From the NCBI GenBank assembly GCA_017435505.1, contig JAFSEZ010000029.1, positions 1 through 64,000 on the forward strand: a stretch of 64,000 nt of DNA, given 5' to 3'. The notes under the pieces were generated by a model. It saw only the letters and a program-made list of their open reading frames with translations. It was not told where the DNA came from and did no database searches. The position numbers and the translations under genes were made by a program. The DNA comes from Akkermansia sp. (lineage in GTDB: Bacteria > Verrucomicrobiota > Verrucomicrobiia > Verrucomicrobiales > Akkermansiaceae). Shown one piece after another: positions 8,545-16,813 of the stretch; positions within the stretch are counted from its first letter, which is position 1, and each line of letters starts with the position of its first letter.

Positions 8545-10221
8545 ATGATGACAGAGGAAAAACGAGATTTCATCCGTGATTGGGTCGCAAAGGAAGTGGC
8601 AGAGGGGTACTGCAAAGCCCCCATTACGCGATTCCCTCCGGAACCGAACGGATATTTGCACATTGGGCACGCCAAGGCCATCTGTTTGGATTTTGGCATC
8701 GCCAAAGAATATGCACATTTGGGAGCCGTGTGCCATTTGCGTTTTGACGACACAAACCCCTGCAAAGAAGACGTAGAGTTTGTCAACTCCATCCAAGAGG
8801 ACATTCACTGGCTTGGTTTTGACTGGGGTGAGCACCTGTATTGGGCCTCCAACATCTTTGATTTTTACTACGACTGCGCCGTACATCTCATCAAAAACGG
8901 CCTGGCATACGTGGATTTGCAGGATCGCGAAACCATGCGCCAACAGCGCGGGAACCTCGTCACCCCCGGCATCGAATCTCCTTACCGCAACACCTCCGTT
9001 GAGGAAAACTTAGCACTCTTCGAAGCGATGAAGCGCGGGGACTATGCGGAAGGTGCCGCCGTACTCCGCGCCAAGATTGACATGGCCAGCAGCAATATGA
9101 ACATGCGCGACCCCGTCATTTACCGCATCTCCTACGACCACCACCACAACACGGGCGACAAATGGTGTATCTACCCCATGTACGACTTTGCGCACCCTCT
9201 GGAAGATGCATACGAGCACATCACCCATTCTCTCTGCACGCTGGAGTTTGAAAACCACCGCCCGCTCTATGACTGGGTGATAGATAACTGCCCCGTACCC
9301 TCTCGCCCCCGCCAGCGCGAATTTTCACGCCTCAATATCACCTACACCGTGATGAGCAAGCGCAAACTGCGCCAAATGGTGGAAGAAAACTACGTTTCCG
9401 GGTGGGATGACCCCCGCATGCCCACGATTTGCGGCATGCGCCGCCGTGGCTATCCTGCCAAAGCCATTGTGGATTTCTGTGAAGGCGTAGGCATCACCAA
9501 ATTCAACGGCAACACCGATGTTGCTCGCCTGGAAAATGCCGTGCGCTCCGAGCTCAACGCCAACGCAGAGCGCCGCATGGCAGTTTTGCGCCCCCTCAAG
9601 CTGGTGCTCACCAACGTACCGGACGATTTTGAAGAAGAAGTAGAGGTGGTGATTAACCCCGAAAAGCCGGAATTAGGCAACCGAAAAATCACCCTCACCA
9701 AAGAAGTTTGGATTGAGCAAGAGGACTTCATGGCAGAGCCGCCCAAGAAATACAAGCGCCTCTCCCCCGGAGCCTGCGTGCGACTGCGCGGCGGCTACTG
9801 CATGATTTGCACTGGCTACACCGCCGATGCAGATGGCAAAGTGACAGAAGTACAGGCAGAGATTCTACCCGGCACGGTGGGAGCCAACCCGCCGGAGGGC
9901 ATCAAATGCAAAGGTGCCATTCACTGGGTATCTGCCAAATACGGCATCCCCGCAGAGATACGCCTGTACGATCGTCTCTTCAAGGACGAGGCTCCCGATG
10001 CGAACGAAGCCGGCTTCTTGGCCTCGCTGAACGAATCCTCCCTTACAACGCTGACAGACGCGGTGGTAGAACCCGCCTTGGCTGCTGCTCCGGCAGAGTT
10101 CCTCTGCCAGTTTGAGCGCACCGGTTATTTCGTAGCAGACCGCTATGATCACAGCGCAGAGCACCCGGTTTTCAACCGCTCTGTCGGCCTGCGCGATTCT
10201 TGGGCAAAAATCAGCAAGTAA
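8545..10221 (+). CDS. glnS: Glutaminyl-tRNA synthetase
   Basis: A 558-residue class I aminoacyl-tRNA synthetase that charges tRNA-Gln with glutamine in the cytoplasm. The PPEPNGYLHIGHAK segment carries the HIGH motif at residues 39-42, and VMSKRKL (about 268-274) is the KMSKS-type loop. A C-terminal two-barrel anticodon-binding domain follows. Length is close to E. coli GlnS (554). The open frame continues upstream to 8449, but the promoter position and homology support ATG 8545; an ATG at 8548 follows directly. ribBA begins 3 bp after its stop, so the two form an operon. Confidence 0.97.
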   Translation: MMTEEKRDFIRDWVAKEVAEGYCKAPITRFPPEPNGYLHIGHAKAICLDFGIAKEYAHLGAVCHLRFDDTNPCKEDVEFVNSIQEDIHWLGFDWGEHLYWASNIFDFYYDCAVHLIKNGLAYVDLQDRETMRQQRGNLVTPGIESPYRNTSVEENLALFEAMKRGDYAEGAAVLRAKIDMASSNMNMRDPVIYRISYDHHHNTGDKWCIYPMYDFAHPLEDAYEHITHSLCTLEFENHRPLYDWVIDNCPVPSRPRQREFSRLNITYTVMSKRKLRQMVEENYVSGWDDPRMPTICGMRRRGYPAKAIVDFCEGVGITKFNGNTDVARLENAVRSELNANAERRMAVLRPLKLVLTNVPDDFEEEVEVVINPEKPELGNRKITLTKEVWIEQEDFMAEPPKKYKRLSPGACVRLRGGYCMICTGYTADADGKVTEVQAEILPGTVGANPPEGIKCKGAIHWVSAKYGIPAEIRLYDRLFKDEAPDANEAGFLASLNESSLTTLTDAVVEPALAAAPAEFLCQFERTGYFVADRYDHSAEHPVFNRSVGLRDSWAKISK

Positions 10222-10224
10222 GCT

Positions 10225-11634
10225 ATGAAGCACGTTGAATTTACTGCGAACAACGGCGTGTTCGACATCAACGCGTTCATCACCCAATGTGATGCAGCGA
10301 CCATGGAGAATGACCCCGCAAACGAAGTTCAGGCACCGGATCCCCCCTGCCCATGCTGCTGCGAAAAAAATGAGGATACAACGCCGCAGGGAGATGCTGC
10401 GAATCCCGTTGCCAACGTACCGGTGGCAGATGGGGTGGATCCCATCATCTACTCTCCGCTGGAAGAAGTGCTGGCCGATTTGCGCATGGGCAAACTCATC
10501 CTCATGACGGATGACCCCCACCGCGAAAATGAAGCGGATTTGGTATGCGCAGGGCAATTCGCCACGCCTCAAAACATCAACTTCATGGCCACGCATGCAC
10601 GCGGGCTCATCTGCGTGCCCATGGCACCGGAAAAAGTGGATTCCCTCGGCCTGCCCATGCAAGCCCAACACAACACGGAAAAACACCATACCGCTTTCAC
10701 TGTAAGTGTGGATGCAAAGGAAGGAACCACCACCGGCATCAGCGCTTTTGAGCGCTCCATCACCACCATGAAACTGGCAGATGCCAAAGCCAGCTTGGAT
10801 GACTTTGTGCAGCCGGGGCACTGCTTCCCGCTGCGCGCGGTAGAAGGTGGTGTCATCCGCCGCGCCGGGCACACAGAAGGTACGGTAGACCTGTTGCGCA
10901 TCGCCGGCATGGAGCCCGTGGGCGTGTGCTGCGAAATCATGAAGGAAGACGGCACGATGGCTCGCCTCGGTGAGTTGGGCAGCTTCCAAAAACAATATGG
11001 TCTCAAGGCTTGTTCCTTGGCTCAAATCATTGAGCATCGGCAGCATACGGAAACGCTCATCGTGCGAGAAGAATGCGTCAAGCTTCCCACCGACTTCGGA
11101 GATTTCGATTGCTATTCCTACCACTCCAAAGTGGATGGCAAGACTCATCTGGCACTTGTGCACGGAGAAATAGACCCGGAGAAACCAATTCTGTGTCGCG
11201 TGCACAGCGAATGCCTGACGGGAGATGTATTCGGCAGCCGCCGTTGCGACTGCGGTAGCCAGTTGCACACGGCCATGCGCCGCGTAGCACAGGAAGGCGG
11301 TATCATCCTCTACCTGCGCCAAGAGGGGCGCGGCATCGGCCTCTCTGCCAAGCTGCATGCATACAAGCTCCAGGAGCAAGGGCTCGACACCGTAGACGCA
11401 AACATACAGCTGGGCTTTGCCCCGGACTTGAGAGATTACGGCGTGGGTGCTCAGATTTTGAGAGACCTGGGGGTGCGCCACCTGCGTCTCCTTACCAACA
11501 ATCCGCGAAAGATTGTGGGGCTATCCGGCCACGGACTTGATGTAGTGGAGCAGCTTCCCATCAGCATCCCGGCCAACGAGGACAACAAACACTACCTCGA
11601 CACCAAGCGAGACCGCATGGGGCACCTCATCTAA
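10225..11634 (+). CDS. ribBA: Bifunctional 3,4-dihydroxy-2-butanone 4-phosphate synthase / GTP cyclohydrolase II
   Basis: A 469-residue two-domain riboflavin enzyme. The RibB domain (about residues 75-275) shows D-D-P-H-R-E-N-E-A-D-L and G-H-T-E-G-T-V-D-L. The RibA domain (about 285-469) carries the zinc motif in SECLTGDVFGSRRCDC and the REEGRGIG-type loop (here R-Q-E-G-R-G-I-G). The first step from ribulose 5-phosphate and the first step from GTP are therefore on one chain. An N-terminal extension of about 70 residues precedes RibB and holds a cysteine cluster, C42 and C44-C46, not part of the usual fold. No FMN riboswitch is seen; it is transcribed after glnS. Confidence 0.96.
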   Translation: MKHVEFTANNGVFDINAFITQCDAATMENDPANEVQAPDPPCPCCCEKNEDTTPQGDAANPVANVPVADGVDPIIYSPLEEVLADLRMGKLILMTDDPHRENEADLVCAGQFATPQNINFMATHARGLICVPMAPEKVDSLGLPMQAQHNTEKHHTAFTVSVDAKEGTTTGISAFERSITTMKLADAKASLDDFVQPGHCFPLRAVEGGVIRRAGHTEGTVDLLRIAGMEPVGVCCEIMKEDGTMARLGELGSFQKQYGLKACSLAQIIEHRQHTETLIVREECVKLPTDFGDFDCYSYHSKVDGKTHLALVHGEIDPEKPILCRVHSECLTGDVFGSRRCDCGSQLHTAMRRVAQEGGIILYLRQEGRGIGLSAKLHAYKLQEQGLDTVDANIQLGFAPDLRDYGVGAQILRDLGVRHLRLLTNNPRKIVGLSGHGLDVVEQLPISIPANEDNKHYLDTKRDRMGHLI

Positions 11635-11663
11635 GCATATTCCCTGTCAACTTTTGATTACAC

Positions 11664-11697
11664 AAGCTCCGTGTCAACGGAGCTTTTTCTCTTTTAC
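11664..11697 (+). terminator. Rho-independent terminator after ribBA
   Basis: A 9-bp perfect stem AAGCTCCGT/ACGGAGCTT (11664-11672 with 11677-11685) and a GTCA loop are followed by a T-rich tract to 11697. Confidence 0.85.
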
Positions 11698-11702
11698 CCA
11701 TA

Positions 11703-11758
11703 CTCACAAAGAAACGCCCTATCCGGCAACCAGCTCGGATAGGGCGTTTCTTTGTGAG
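11703..11758. terminator. Long perfect inverted repeat, probable bidirectional terminator
   Basis: Two 23-bp arms (11703-11725 and 11736-11758) are perfect reverse complements with a 10-nt loop. Each arm has A/T-rich ends, so either strand yields a GC-rich stem followed by U-rich sequence. It sits between convergent ribBA and the kinase gene. Confidence 0.85.
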
Positions 11759-11772
11759 ATTTGCCGCAAGGA

Positions 11773-12864
11773 TTAGTACTTCTCAATGACCTTCATCATG
11801 TCATCCATCTGCTTTTCGATGGATTCAACCAAGGCCATTTGGGTACGCGTGCGGTCGAGGTTGTGCTCGGGACGCTTAATCTTGAAGTAGGTATCACCCT
11901 CCAGATAGTCTGTGAGGAAGCGCATGCCGCACTCCATCGTAAGGAGCTTGCCGGAGAACGGCAGCAATTCCTTCTCAAGCGGAGTCAGGAAGGTTGCGGC
12001 CTCGCAGTAGCCCTTAGCCAAAGCCTCGAAATACTCCATACGCATCGTCACGAGAGAAGTGTCCTTCTCGTCCTCAGCCGCCGGAGAGGTGGAGGTGCGA
12101 ATCATATCGCCGAAGTCATAGAGAGCAGAACCCGGCATGGTGGTGTCCAAGTCAATCACGCAGATACCCTCACCCGTCACGTCATCAAGCATCACGTTGT
12201 TGAGTTTGGTGTCGTTGTGAGTCACGCGGAGGGGCAGCTCACCGGATGCAAGGTAATTCACCACCTTGTGGCAGTCTGCCTCGCGGGAGAGATACCAATC
12301 AATTTCCTTCTGCACACTCTTGGCTCGGCCCAAGGGGTCTGTCGCAATAGCATTCTGGAATGTCTTGAAACGCTTGGTGGTGTTGTGGAAATCAGGAATG
12401 GTCTCAAAAAGCGGCTCTCCGGGGAGGTTGGCACCCAGCTTCTGGAAATTTCCGAAAGCACGAGCCACCTCAATGCACTGGCCGGGATTCTCAATCATGT
12501 CGTAAGTGCGAGCACGATCAATGAAGGGATACACACGCCATACATTGCCCTCGGAATCCTGAGCATAAGGCTTACCATCCTTGGAGGGGATGATGGTAAG
12601 CGTGCGGCGGTAGGCTTCCTTGCAACCTTCTTCCAAGAGCACGCGCAGAGCTTCATCTGTCACGCGCTTCACATTCTCCATGAGGGGAATGGGCTGCTTG
12701 AAGACATTGCTGTTGATGCGCTGCAAGATGTAGCTCACTCGCAGACCTGCCTGGTCCACCTCTATGCGATAGGTATCATTGATGTGCCCGGAACCATAGG
12801 AGGCACCATATACAAAATCCGCGCGCAGGTCGAAAAGACCGGCAATTGCTTTGATATCGTACAT
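11773..12864 (-). CDS. N-acetylhexosamine 1-kinase-like phosphotransferase
   Basis: A 363-residue protein of the aminoglycoside phosphotransferase/choline kinase fold. V-T-H-N-D-T-K-L-N-N-V-M-L-D (about 215-228) is the catalytic Asp and Asn motif, and C-V-I-D-L-D-T-T (about 236-243) is the metal-binding DxD. Length and the start Y-G-S-G-H-I-N-D-T-Y-R-I resemble NahK of bifidobacteria, which phosphorylates GlcNAc or GalNAc at C1. Upstream in the same operon is a sugar-1-phosphate uridylyltransferase-like gene, which fits anomeric HexNAc kinase activity. A different sugar or small-molecule substrate cannot be excluded. Confidence 0.8.
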   Translation of the reverse strand: MYDIKAIAGLFDLRADFVYGASYGSGHINDTYRIEVDQAGLRVSYILQRINSNVFKQPIPLMENVKRVTDEALRVLLEEGCKEAYRRTLTIIPSKDGKPYAQDSEGNVWRVYPFIDRARTYDMIENPGQCIEVARAFGNFQKLGANLPGEPLFETIPDFHNTTKRFKTFQNAIATDPLGRAKSVQKEIDWYLSREADCHKVVNYLASGELPLRVTHNDTKLNNVMLDDVTGEGICVIDLDTTMPGSALYDFGDMIRTSTSPAAEDEKDTSLVTMRMEYFEALAKGYCEAATFLTPLEKELLPFSGKLLTMECGMRFLTDYLEGDTYFKIKRPEHNLDRTRTQMALVESIEKQMDDMMKVIEKY

Positions 12865-12881
12865 AGCAACAGAGAAATAGT

Positions 12882-13790
12882 TTAGCCGAGTTTGGCGGGA
12901 TATACACCTGTTTCCACCAGCTTGGCAATACTCTCAACCACAGCGGGTTTGTCGCTGGGGTAAGTTACGCCGAGCCAGTTGGCAGTAGTCTTGATAACGC
13001 TGCAATCCGCCTTACCGTTGTGAATAAGCTCGTCCACCACGGTGGGGATGTAACATTCACTCTTCAGCTCAGCGCCATGAGCAGCCATAAAGCGGGTGAA
13101 GTGATCTTCAATCTGGTCGATGAAGCTGGCGGGGAACACCCAGAAGTTCATGGAAACAAGCTCCTCAGGATCCACGGGCTTGCGCTCGCCGGAGAGACTA
13201 TCGCCACGGCACACGCCGTCCTCTTCCATCATAATCTTGGTATATTCCTCCACGCTGTCAAGGTAGCCGTCTTTGATACCACAGATGCCGCGGTTAACAT
13301 CGCCGTGGTCGCTGAGGGTGTTCTTAAGGGGGTAGCCAATCATGCCGTAGTGTTCCTTACCATCTTCCGTCTTGGGAGCAGTCAGGAATTGAGCGGCCTT
13401 GGCAAAGGCATCTGCGCCATAGAAGTCATCTGCATTTACTACACCAAAGGGTTCCTTGACCACATCGCGAGCTGCACGCAGTGCATGGGCGGTACCCCAA
13501 GGTTTCACGCGGCCATCGGGCACGCTATAGCCTTCAGGCAAATCATCCAAACACTGGAATGCGTAGTCAACTTCAATCTTATCGGCAAAGCGAGCCCCTA
13601 CTTGGCTCTTGAATGCTTCTTCAAAATCCTTGCGGATGATGAACACAACCTTGCCGAAACCGGCGCGGATGGCATCATACACAGAGTAATCAAGAATCAC
13701 TTCACCATTGGGGCCCATAGGGTCCAACTGCTTGAGGCCACCATAACGGCTGCCCATACCTGCTGCGAGAACGAGGAGTGTCGGTTTCAT
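12882..13790 (-). CDS. Sugar-1-phosphate nucleotidyltransferase (UTP-hexose/HexNAc-1-P type)
   Basis: A 302-residue NTP-transferase. The N-terminal L-A-A-G-M-G-S-R-Y-G-G-L-K-Q signature binds the nucleotide; A-D-D-F-Y-G (about 125-130) supplies a metal-binding aspartate. The enzyme should join a sugar 1-phosphate and NTP to make an NDP-sugar and pyrophosphate. ATG 13790 starts the MKPTLLVLAAG sequence; the open frame extends further but the promoter lies at 13838-13865. The gene ends 17 bp before the NahK-like kinase, so together they probably convert free HexNAc to UDP-HexNAc. The exact sugar is inferred from context. Confidence 0.82.
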   Translation of the reverse strand: MKPTLLVLAAGMGSRYGGLKQLDPMGPNGEVILDYSVYDAIRAGFGKVVFIIRKDFEEAFKSQVGARFADKIEVDYAFQCLDDLPEGYSVPDGRVKPWGTAHALRAARDVVKEPFGVVNADDFYGADAFAKAAQFLTAPKTEDGKEHYGMIGYPLKNTLSDHGDVNRGICGIKDGYLDSVEEYTKIMMEEDGVCRGDSLSGERKPVDPEELVSMNFWVFPASFIDQIEDHFTRFMAAHGAELKSECYIPTVVDELIHNGKADCSVIKTTANWLGVTYPSDKPAVVESIAKLVETGVYPAKLG

Positions 13791-13837
13791 GGTATAAAAA
13801 GAGTTTATCAGATACAAAATCCGATTCTACGCAGGTC

Positions 13838-13865
13838 ATTTTAGCGTTTTCTACGGAATTTGCAA
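13838..13865 (-). promoter_or_regulatory. Promoter of the HexNAc kinase/nucleotidyltransferase operon
   Basis: Minus strand TTGCAA (13865-13860), 16-nt spacer, TAAAAT (13843-13838). The leader would be about 41 nt, longer than for most genes here. A separate palindrome lies just upstream at 13883-13896. Confidence 0.6.
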
Positions 13866-13882
13866 GAGTTAAAAACGCAAGC

Positions 13883-13896
13883 ACAACATTTGTTGT
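13883..13896. promoter_or_regulatory. Palindrome upstream of the HexNAc operon promoter, candidate operator
   Basis: ACAACA-TT-TGTTGT is a perfect 14-bp palindrome located 18 bp upstream of the -35 box. Position and symmetry fit a regulator site, but no regulator is known. Confidence 0.3.
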
Positions 13897-13909
13897 TCGA
13901 GCCGCAGTC

Positions 13910-14467
13910 TCAATGATGCTCCGGGCAAGGCAGCAAAAACTCAGCCCAACACAATACGATGTCCTTTTCAGGAGCCAGCACTTCTACCCTCACCGCGCAA
14001 AAACCACCGGGAGCCGGACAAAGTCTGCCCAACTTCTGAGCAGGTTGCAAAGGGAGTTTCCCATCCGCCCTCCGAGGAGATGGCACAGGCAGGTTGCGTT
14101 GTGATTCCGGCTCCCCCTCCGGCGACAACAGAACCGAATTTCCGCTCATGATATTGAGCACGCGGTACATGTAGCGAGGACGCACCGGGTTTCCCCAGTA
14201 TAAAAGCTCAAATTCACCGGGCGCATACTCGCGCAACTGCACAATCGGCACTGAGGAATCTTTACACGGAGCCGGGGTATACCACGCACCCGGCGGCACT
14301 TGCAATACACGCTCATTGGGCAAATCGCACACGCGCAGCTCCATCCCCGGCTCTACTGCCCAAGGGTGGCCGCAGCCGGACCATATCAACACAGCCACCA
14401 GCACACCAACCCACGCCAAAGCCATGCATAGCAGCGAGCGTACCCACCATAGGTTCAGCCAACGCAT
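13910..14467 (-). CDS. Hypothetical membrane-anchored protein
   Basis: A 185-residue protein with a hydrophobic segment at about residues 9-29 (signal anchor or signal peptide ending in S-G-C-G, a possible lipobox at C32). The remainder is a soluble, Pro-rich domain with four further cysteines. No known domain is recognised. It starts 2 bp after the ruvA stop, so it is translated from the ruvA transcript; this probably reflects transcription rather than a role in recombination. Confidence 0.6.
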   Translation of the reverse strand: MRWLNLWWVRSLLCMALAWVGVLVAVLIWSGCGHPWAVEPGMELRVCDLPNERVLQVPPGAWYTPAPCKDSSVPIVQLREYAPGEFELLYWGNPVRPRYMYRVLNIMSGNSVLLSPEGEPESQRNLPVPSPRRADGKLPLQPAQKLGRLCPAPGGFCAVRVEVLAPEKDIVLCWAEFLLPCPEHH

Positions 14468-14469
14468 AC

Positions 14470-15063
14470 TCAGCTCATGTGGCGCAAGGCCCCGCGAATC
14501 AATTCATCCGTACCGGCCTGCGGATTTTCCTTGAGCAAAGCCTTGATAGCCTTACGGGATTCCGTCTGCTTGAAGCCAAGCGCAATCAGAGCCAGCTCGG
14601 CATCTGCCGCAGCCTGCGTGGTTGTACCCTCCTGCTGGGCTTCCCAGGTGGAAGCAAGACCTATCTTATCTTTCAGCTCCAGCACGATGCGCTCTGCCGT
14701 TTTCTTACCTACCCCTTTAGCGCGGGCAATAGATTGCACATCGCCGCTCACGACGGCGCTTTTGAACGATGTCACATTCATACCGCTCAGAATGGCAATG
14801 GCTGTTGCCGGGCCGATGCCGCTCACTCGTTCAATCAACAAGCGAAAAATATCTCGTTCTTCATCGGTAGCAAATCCATAGAGCACCTGCATGTTTTCGC
14901 GAATGTGCAGGTGTGTTTTCAGTGTTGCCTGTTGCCCTACCACAGGATTGATTCGATCGTAAGTAGATAAAGGCACGAGCACTTCGTAGCCTACACCACT
15001 CACATCCATCACGATGCTCTGCGGCAAAGCCTCTGCAATAGTTCCTCTCAGAAAAGCTATCAT
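14470..15063 (-). CDS. ruvA: Holliday junction branch migration protein RuvA
   Basis: A 197-residue protein with the RuvA layout: an OB-fold (1-63, starting M-I-A-F-L-R-G-T-I), tandem helix-hairpin-helix motifs (I-S-G-I-G-P-A-T-A-I-A-I-L and A-K-G-V-G-K-K-T-A-E-R-I-V), and a C-terminal domain (about 150-197) that contacts RuvB. RuvA tetramers bind Holliday junctions and recruit the RuvB motor. ruvB and ruvC are not in the window. It has a promoter directly abutting the start codon. Confidence 0.96.
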   Translation of the reverse strand: MIAFLRGTIAEALPQSIVMDVSGVGYEVLVPLSTYDRINPVVGQQATLKTHLHIRENMQVLYGFATDEERDIFRLLIERVSGIGPATAIAILSGMNVTSFKSAVVSGDVQSIARAKGVGKKTAERIVLELKDKIGLASTWEAQQEGTTTQAAADAELALIALGFKQTESRKAIKALLKENPQAGTDELIRGALRHMS

Positions 15064-15069
15064 GCAGGC

Positions 15070-15098
15070 ATCCTACACCATGGGAGCGGGGATAGCAA
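15070..15098 (-). promoter_or_regulatory. Promoter of ruvA (predicted leaderless)
   Basis: Minus strand TTGCTA (15098-15093), 17-nt spacer, TAGGAT (15075-15070), then 6 nt (GCCTGC) to the ATG at 15063. Confidence 0.65.
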
Positions 15099-15127
15099 GC
15101 TACGATTTTGTCAATCCACCCCCGTCT

Positions 15128-15427
15128 TCAATCAACTTTGGGGAGATGCTGCACATGTTCTTCATTTTCAACCGCGCTGCGGCGTAAAAACGGACACCCA
15201 AGGCATTTATTGGCAGCCTCTATGCGCAGTTTGCGTTCTTGGTCGTATAGTTGTTCATAGCGTTCGGCTCGTTTCATTTCACGCCAAAGGAACATACCCA
15301 TGACAGCCGCCACAGAAGCGCCATTTTGCACGTATTCCAAAAAGGGATTGAGCTCAGTGGTCGCCATACTGACTACGGCCAAGGCATTCGCTACCACGAT
15401 TGTGCTTGTCACCATTGAATTTGTCAT
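15128..15427 (-). CDS. Small membrane protein, possibly phage holin-like
   Basis: A 99-residue protein. Residues 5-20 and about 33-47 are hydrophobic; a charged, heptad-like helix follows (about 48-72, M-K-R-A-E-R-Y-E-Q-L-Y-D-Q-E-R), then a C-L-G-C motif. The layout of one or two membrane helices plus a charged coil is like small phage holin or spanin-type proteins, but no family is certain. It lies 91 bp after the capsid-like gene in the same orientation, which supports a phage origin. ATG 15427 is preferred to GTG 15430. Confidence 0.5.
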   Translation of the reverse strand: MTNSMVTSTIVVANALAVVSMATTELNPFLEYVQNGASVAAVMGMFLWREMKRAERYEQLYDQERKLRIEAANKCLGCPFLRRSAVENEEHVQHLPKVD

Positions 15428-15441
15428 CACTACGCATGAAG

Positions 15442-15484
15442 AAGCGGCACCCCGGAGTGGGAAATGCAGGCCGGGATGCCGCTT
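15442..15484 (-). terminator. Strong hairpin between capsid-like gene and small membrane gene
   Basis: A 14-bp stem with a single mismatch (15442-15455 with 15471-15484, AAGCGGCA-C-CCCGG against CCGGG-A-TGCCGCTT) and a 15-nt loop. No T-run follows on either strand, so it may be an mRNA processing or stability element rather than a terminator. Confidence 0.5.
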
Positions 15485-15518
15485 GGGTTATTTATGCTAA
15501 TCCGGGTTACAATGATAA

Positions 15519-16433
15519 TCAGCTCTCAGTACACTGAATTTTCACAAACGCCTCTTCCTGCAAACGCGTGGCACCGCAAGCAAACTTGGCGCGAATCTGC
15601 AAGGCTTCATCCAAGTCATCTCGCACAGAGATTTTAACCTTGAAATCATCCCAAATGCCAAATTGCGCCTTGCTCTTAACCCAAGCCAAGCAGGAGCGCT
15701 CGCCCGTCTCGGCATCGAGCGGCAGCAATTCGGTGCGAATGATGCGGAATCCGAGGAACGTATCCACTTTCCCCTCTGCCAGAGCGCGAACGGTGTTGTA
15801 GTCGTAGCTGGACACCTGGGGCTCACGCAGCAGGGAATCAATCTGGCTACTGGTGCAAGCCAGCACCAATTCATCGCCATAAGCACGGCGTTCCTCGTTC
15901 CAAGCCTCCGCTTTATGCAGCATGGCCAAAGCCTTGCGCAACTTGGCCACGGTAAGATTGCTATCAACGGCGCTACCGGAATCCACATAATCACTCTCCA
16001 CGATTTGGTTCTCGCTAAAAGCAACAGGCATGGTTCCGTTTTCTCCGATATAGTTTTCGCCCAAGAAAGCATCCAGCATCACCTTGTCCATGCAGCGACC
16101 GGCTGCGGCACGCAACCCTTCTATGGTCTTGCTGACCGGCACATCGATGTTGGCCAATTTCTTGGCGTCAAACTCATCAAAGCCGACGGCCTTGGTGTAA
16201 ATGTGCGGATACATGACGCGGCGAAGCGTGGGCGCCTCCATCAGCACCGTCTGCCCCATGCGGGAGACTTTCTCCTCGAAGGCGAGCAGACCATACTGGT
16301 CAAAAGTGACCATCTTGCCGGTCAGCCCGTTTTCAACGGTCACGTACTTATCCAAGCGGGATGCCTCCTGCTGCAGGTACGAGCCCCATTTTTCCGTATA
16401 CTTAATTTGGTAGTTCTGTTCAATGTCAGCCAT
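15519..16433 (-). CDS. Phage major capsid-like protein
   Basis: A 304-residue protein starting MADIEQNYQIKYTEKWG. The pattern resembles phage major capsid proteins of the tailed-phage HK97-fold superfamily: an N-terminal helical arm (K-W-G-S-Y-L-Q-Q-E-A-S-R-L-D), a region with repeated V-G-F-D-E-F-D and I-D-V-P-V-S-K-T-I-E-G-L, a spine helix around L-R-K-A-L-A-M-L-H-K-A, and the W-D-D-F-K-V...D-D-L-D-E-A-L-Q-I-R-A-K-F-A-C-G-A-T tail. No portal, terminase or tail gene is adjacent, so it is an orphan. I cannot tell a prophage remnant from a domesticated capsid. The start at 16433 fits better than the in-frame upstream codons. Confidence 0.65.
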   Translation of the reverse strand: MADIEQNYQIKYTEKWGSYLQQEASRLDKYVTVENGLTGKMVTFDQYGLLAFEEKVSRMGQTVLMEAPTLRRVMYPHIYTKAVGFDEFDAKKLANIDVPVSKTIEGLRAAAGRCMDKVMLDAFLGENYIGENGTMPVAFSENQIVESDYVDSGSAVDSNLTVAKLRKALAMLHKAEAWNEERRAYGDELVLACTSSQIDSLLREPQVSSYDYNTVRALAEGKVDTFLGFRIIRTELLPLDAETGERSCLAWVKSKAQFGIWDDFKVKISVRDDLDEALQIRAKFACGATRLQEEAFVKIQCTES

Positions 16434-16813
16434 TGTCTGTTTTCTTTCTATGTTTGAATGTTGGTAAAGAAGCAGCAAATCGGCAGTAGATGATTACCCC
16501 ATGCGGGATCAGGCCGCTTGGCCCACGGTCGGGAAGTTGCCCTCTCACTTCTCTATTAAAAAGCAAGTGGGTAATTATTTTCCTCCGGGGCTCTTGCCGA
16601 TATGAACATAATCACAGATGCGCCATCTTGTCATCCTTTCTTCACTCGGCGCACGTGCTGCACCTACCTACCACCCCACCTAAAAAAACTGCGTAGCAGG
16701 CCGACCACTGTCGCATTTTAATCTTGACAAAAAGAATCCATTTCGGGCATCTATAGAGACAAGCGGAGCGCCCCGAAGCGCGATTCCGGGAAAATTTTCA
16801 TTTCATTTTACCC
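16434..16813. other. Intergenic region without a supported gene (380 bp)
   Basis: This divergent gap lies between the capsid-like gene and the topoisomerase gene. Open frames here are short and lack protein-like features. TTGACA occurs at 16724-16729, but the nearest -10-like sequence (TATAGA at 16752) is 22 nt away, so I do not call a promoter. No tRNA, repeat or attachment site is visible. It may contain leftover phage sequence. Confidence 0.6.

Noticed and set aside
9865-11481. Long open frame (538 codons) on the minus strand
   Set aside because: It is antisense to glnS and ribBA, which have clear motifs; the frame is open because of codon bias and the translation lacks any family feature.
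16490-16696. 68-codon open frame in the intergenic gap
   Set aside because: Low-complexity translation, no start signal and no similarity pattern; not supported as a gene.
16724-16757. TTGACA and TATAGA upstream of the topoisomerase as a promoter
   Set aside because: The spacer is 22 nt, outside the workable range, so I did not call it.
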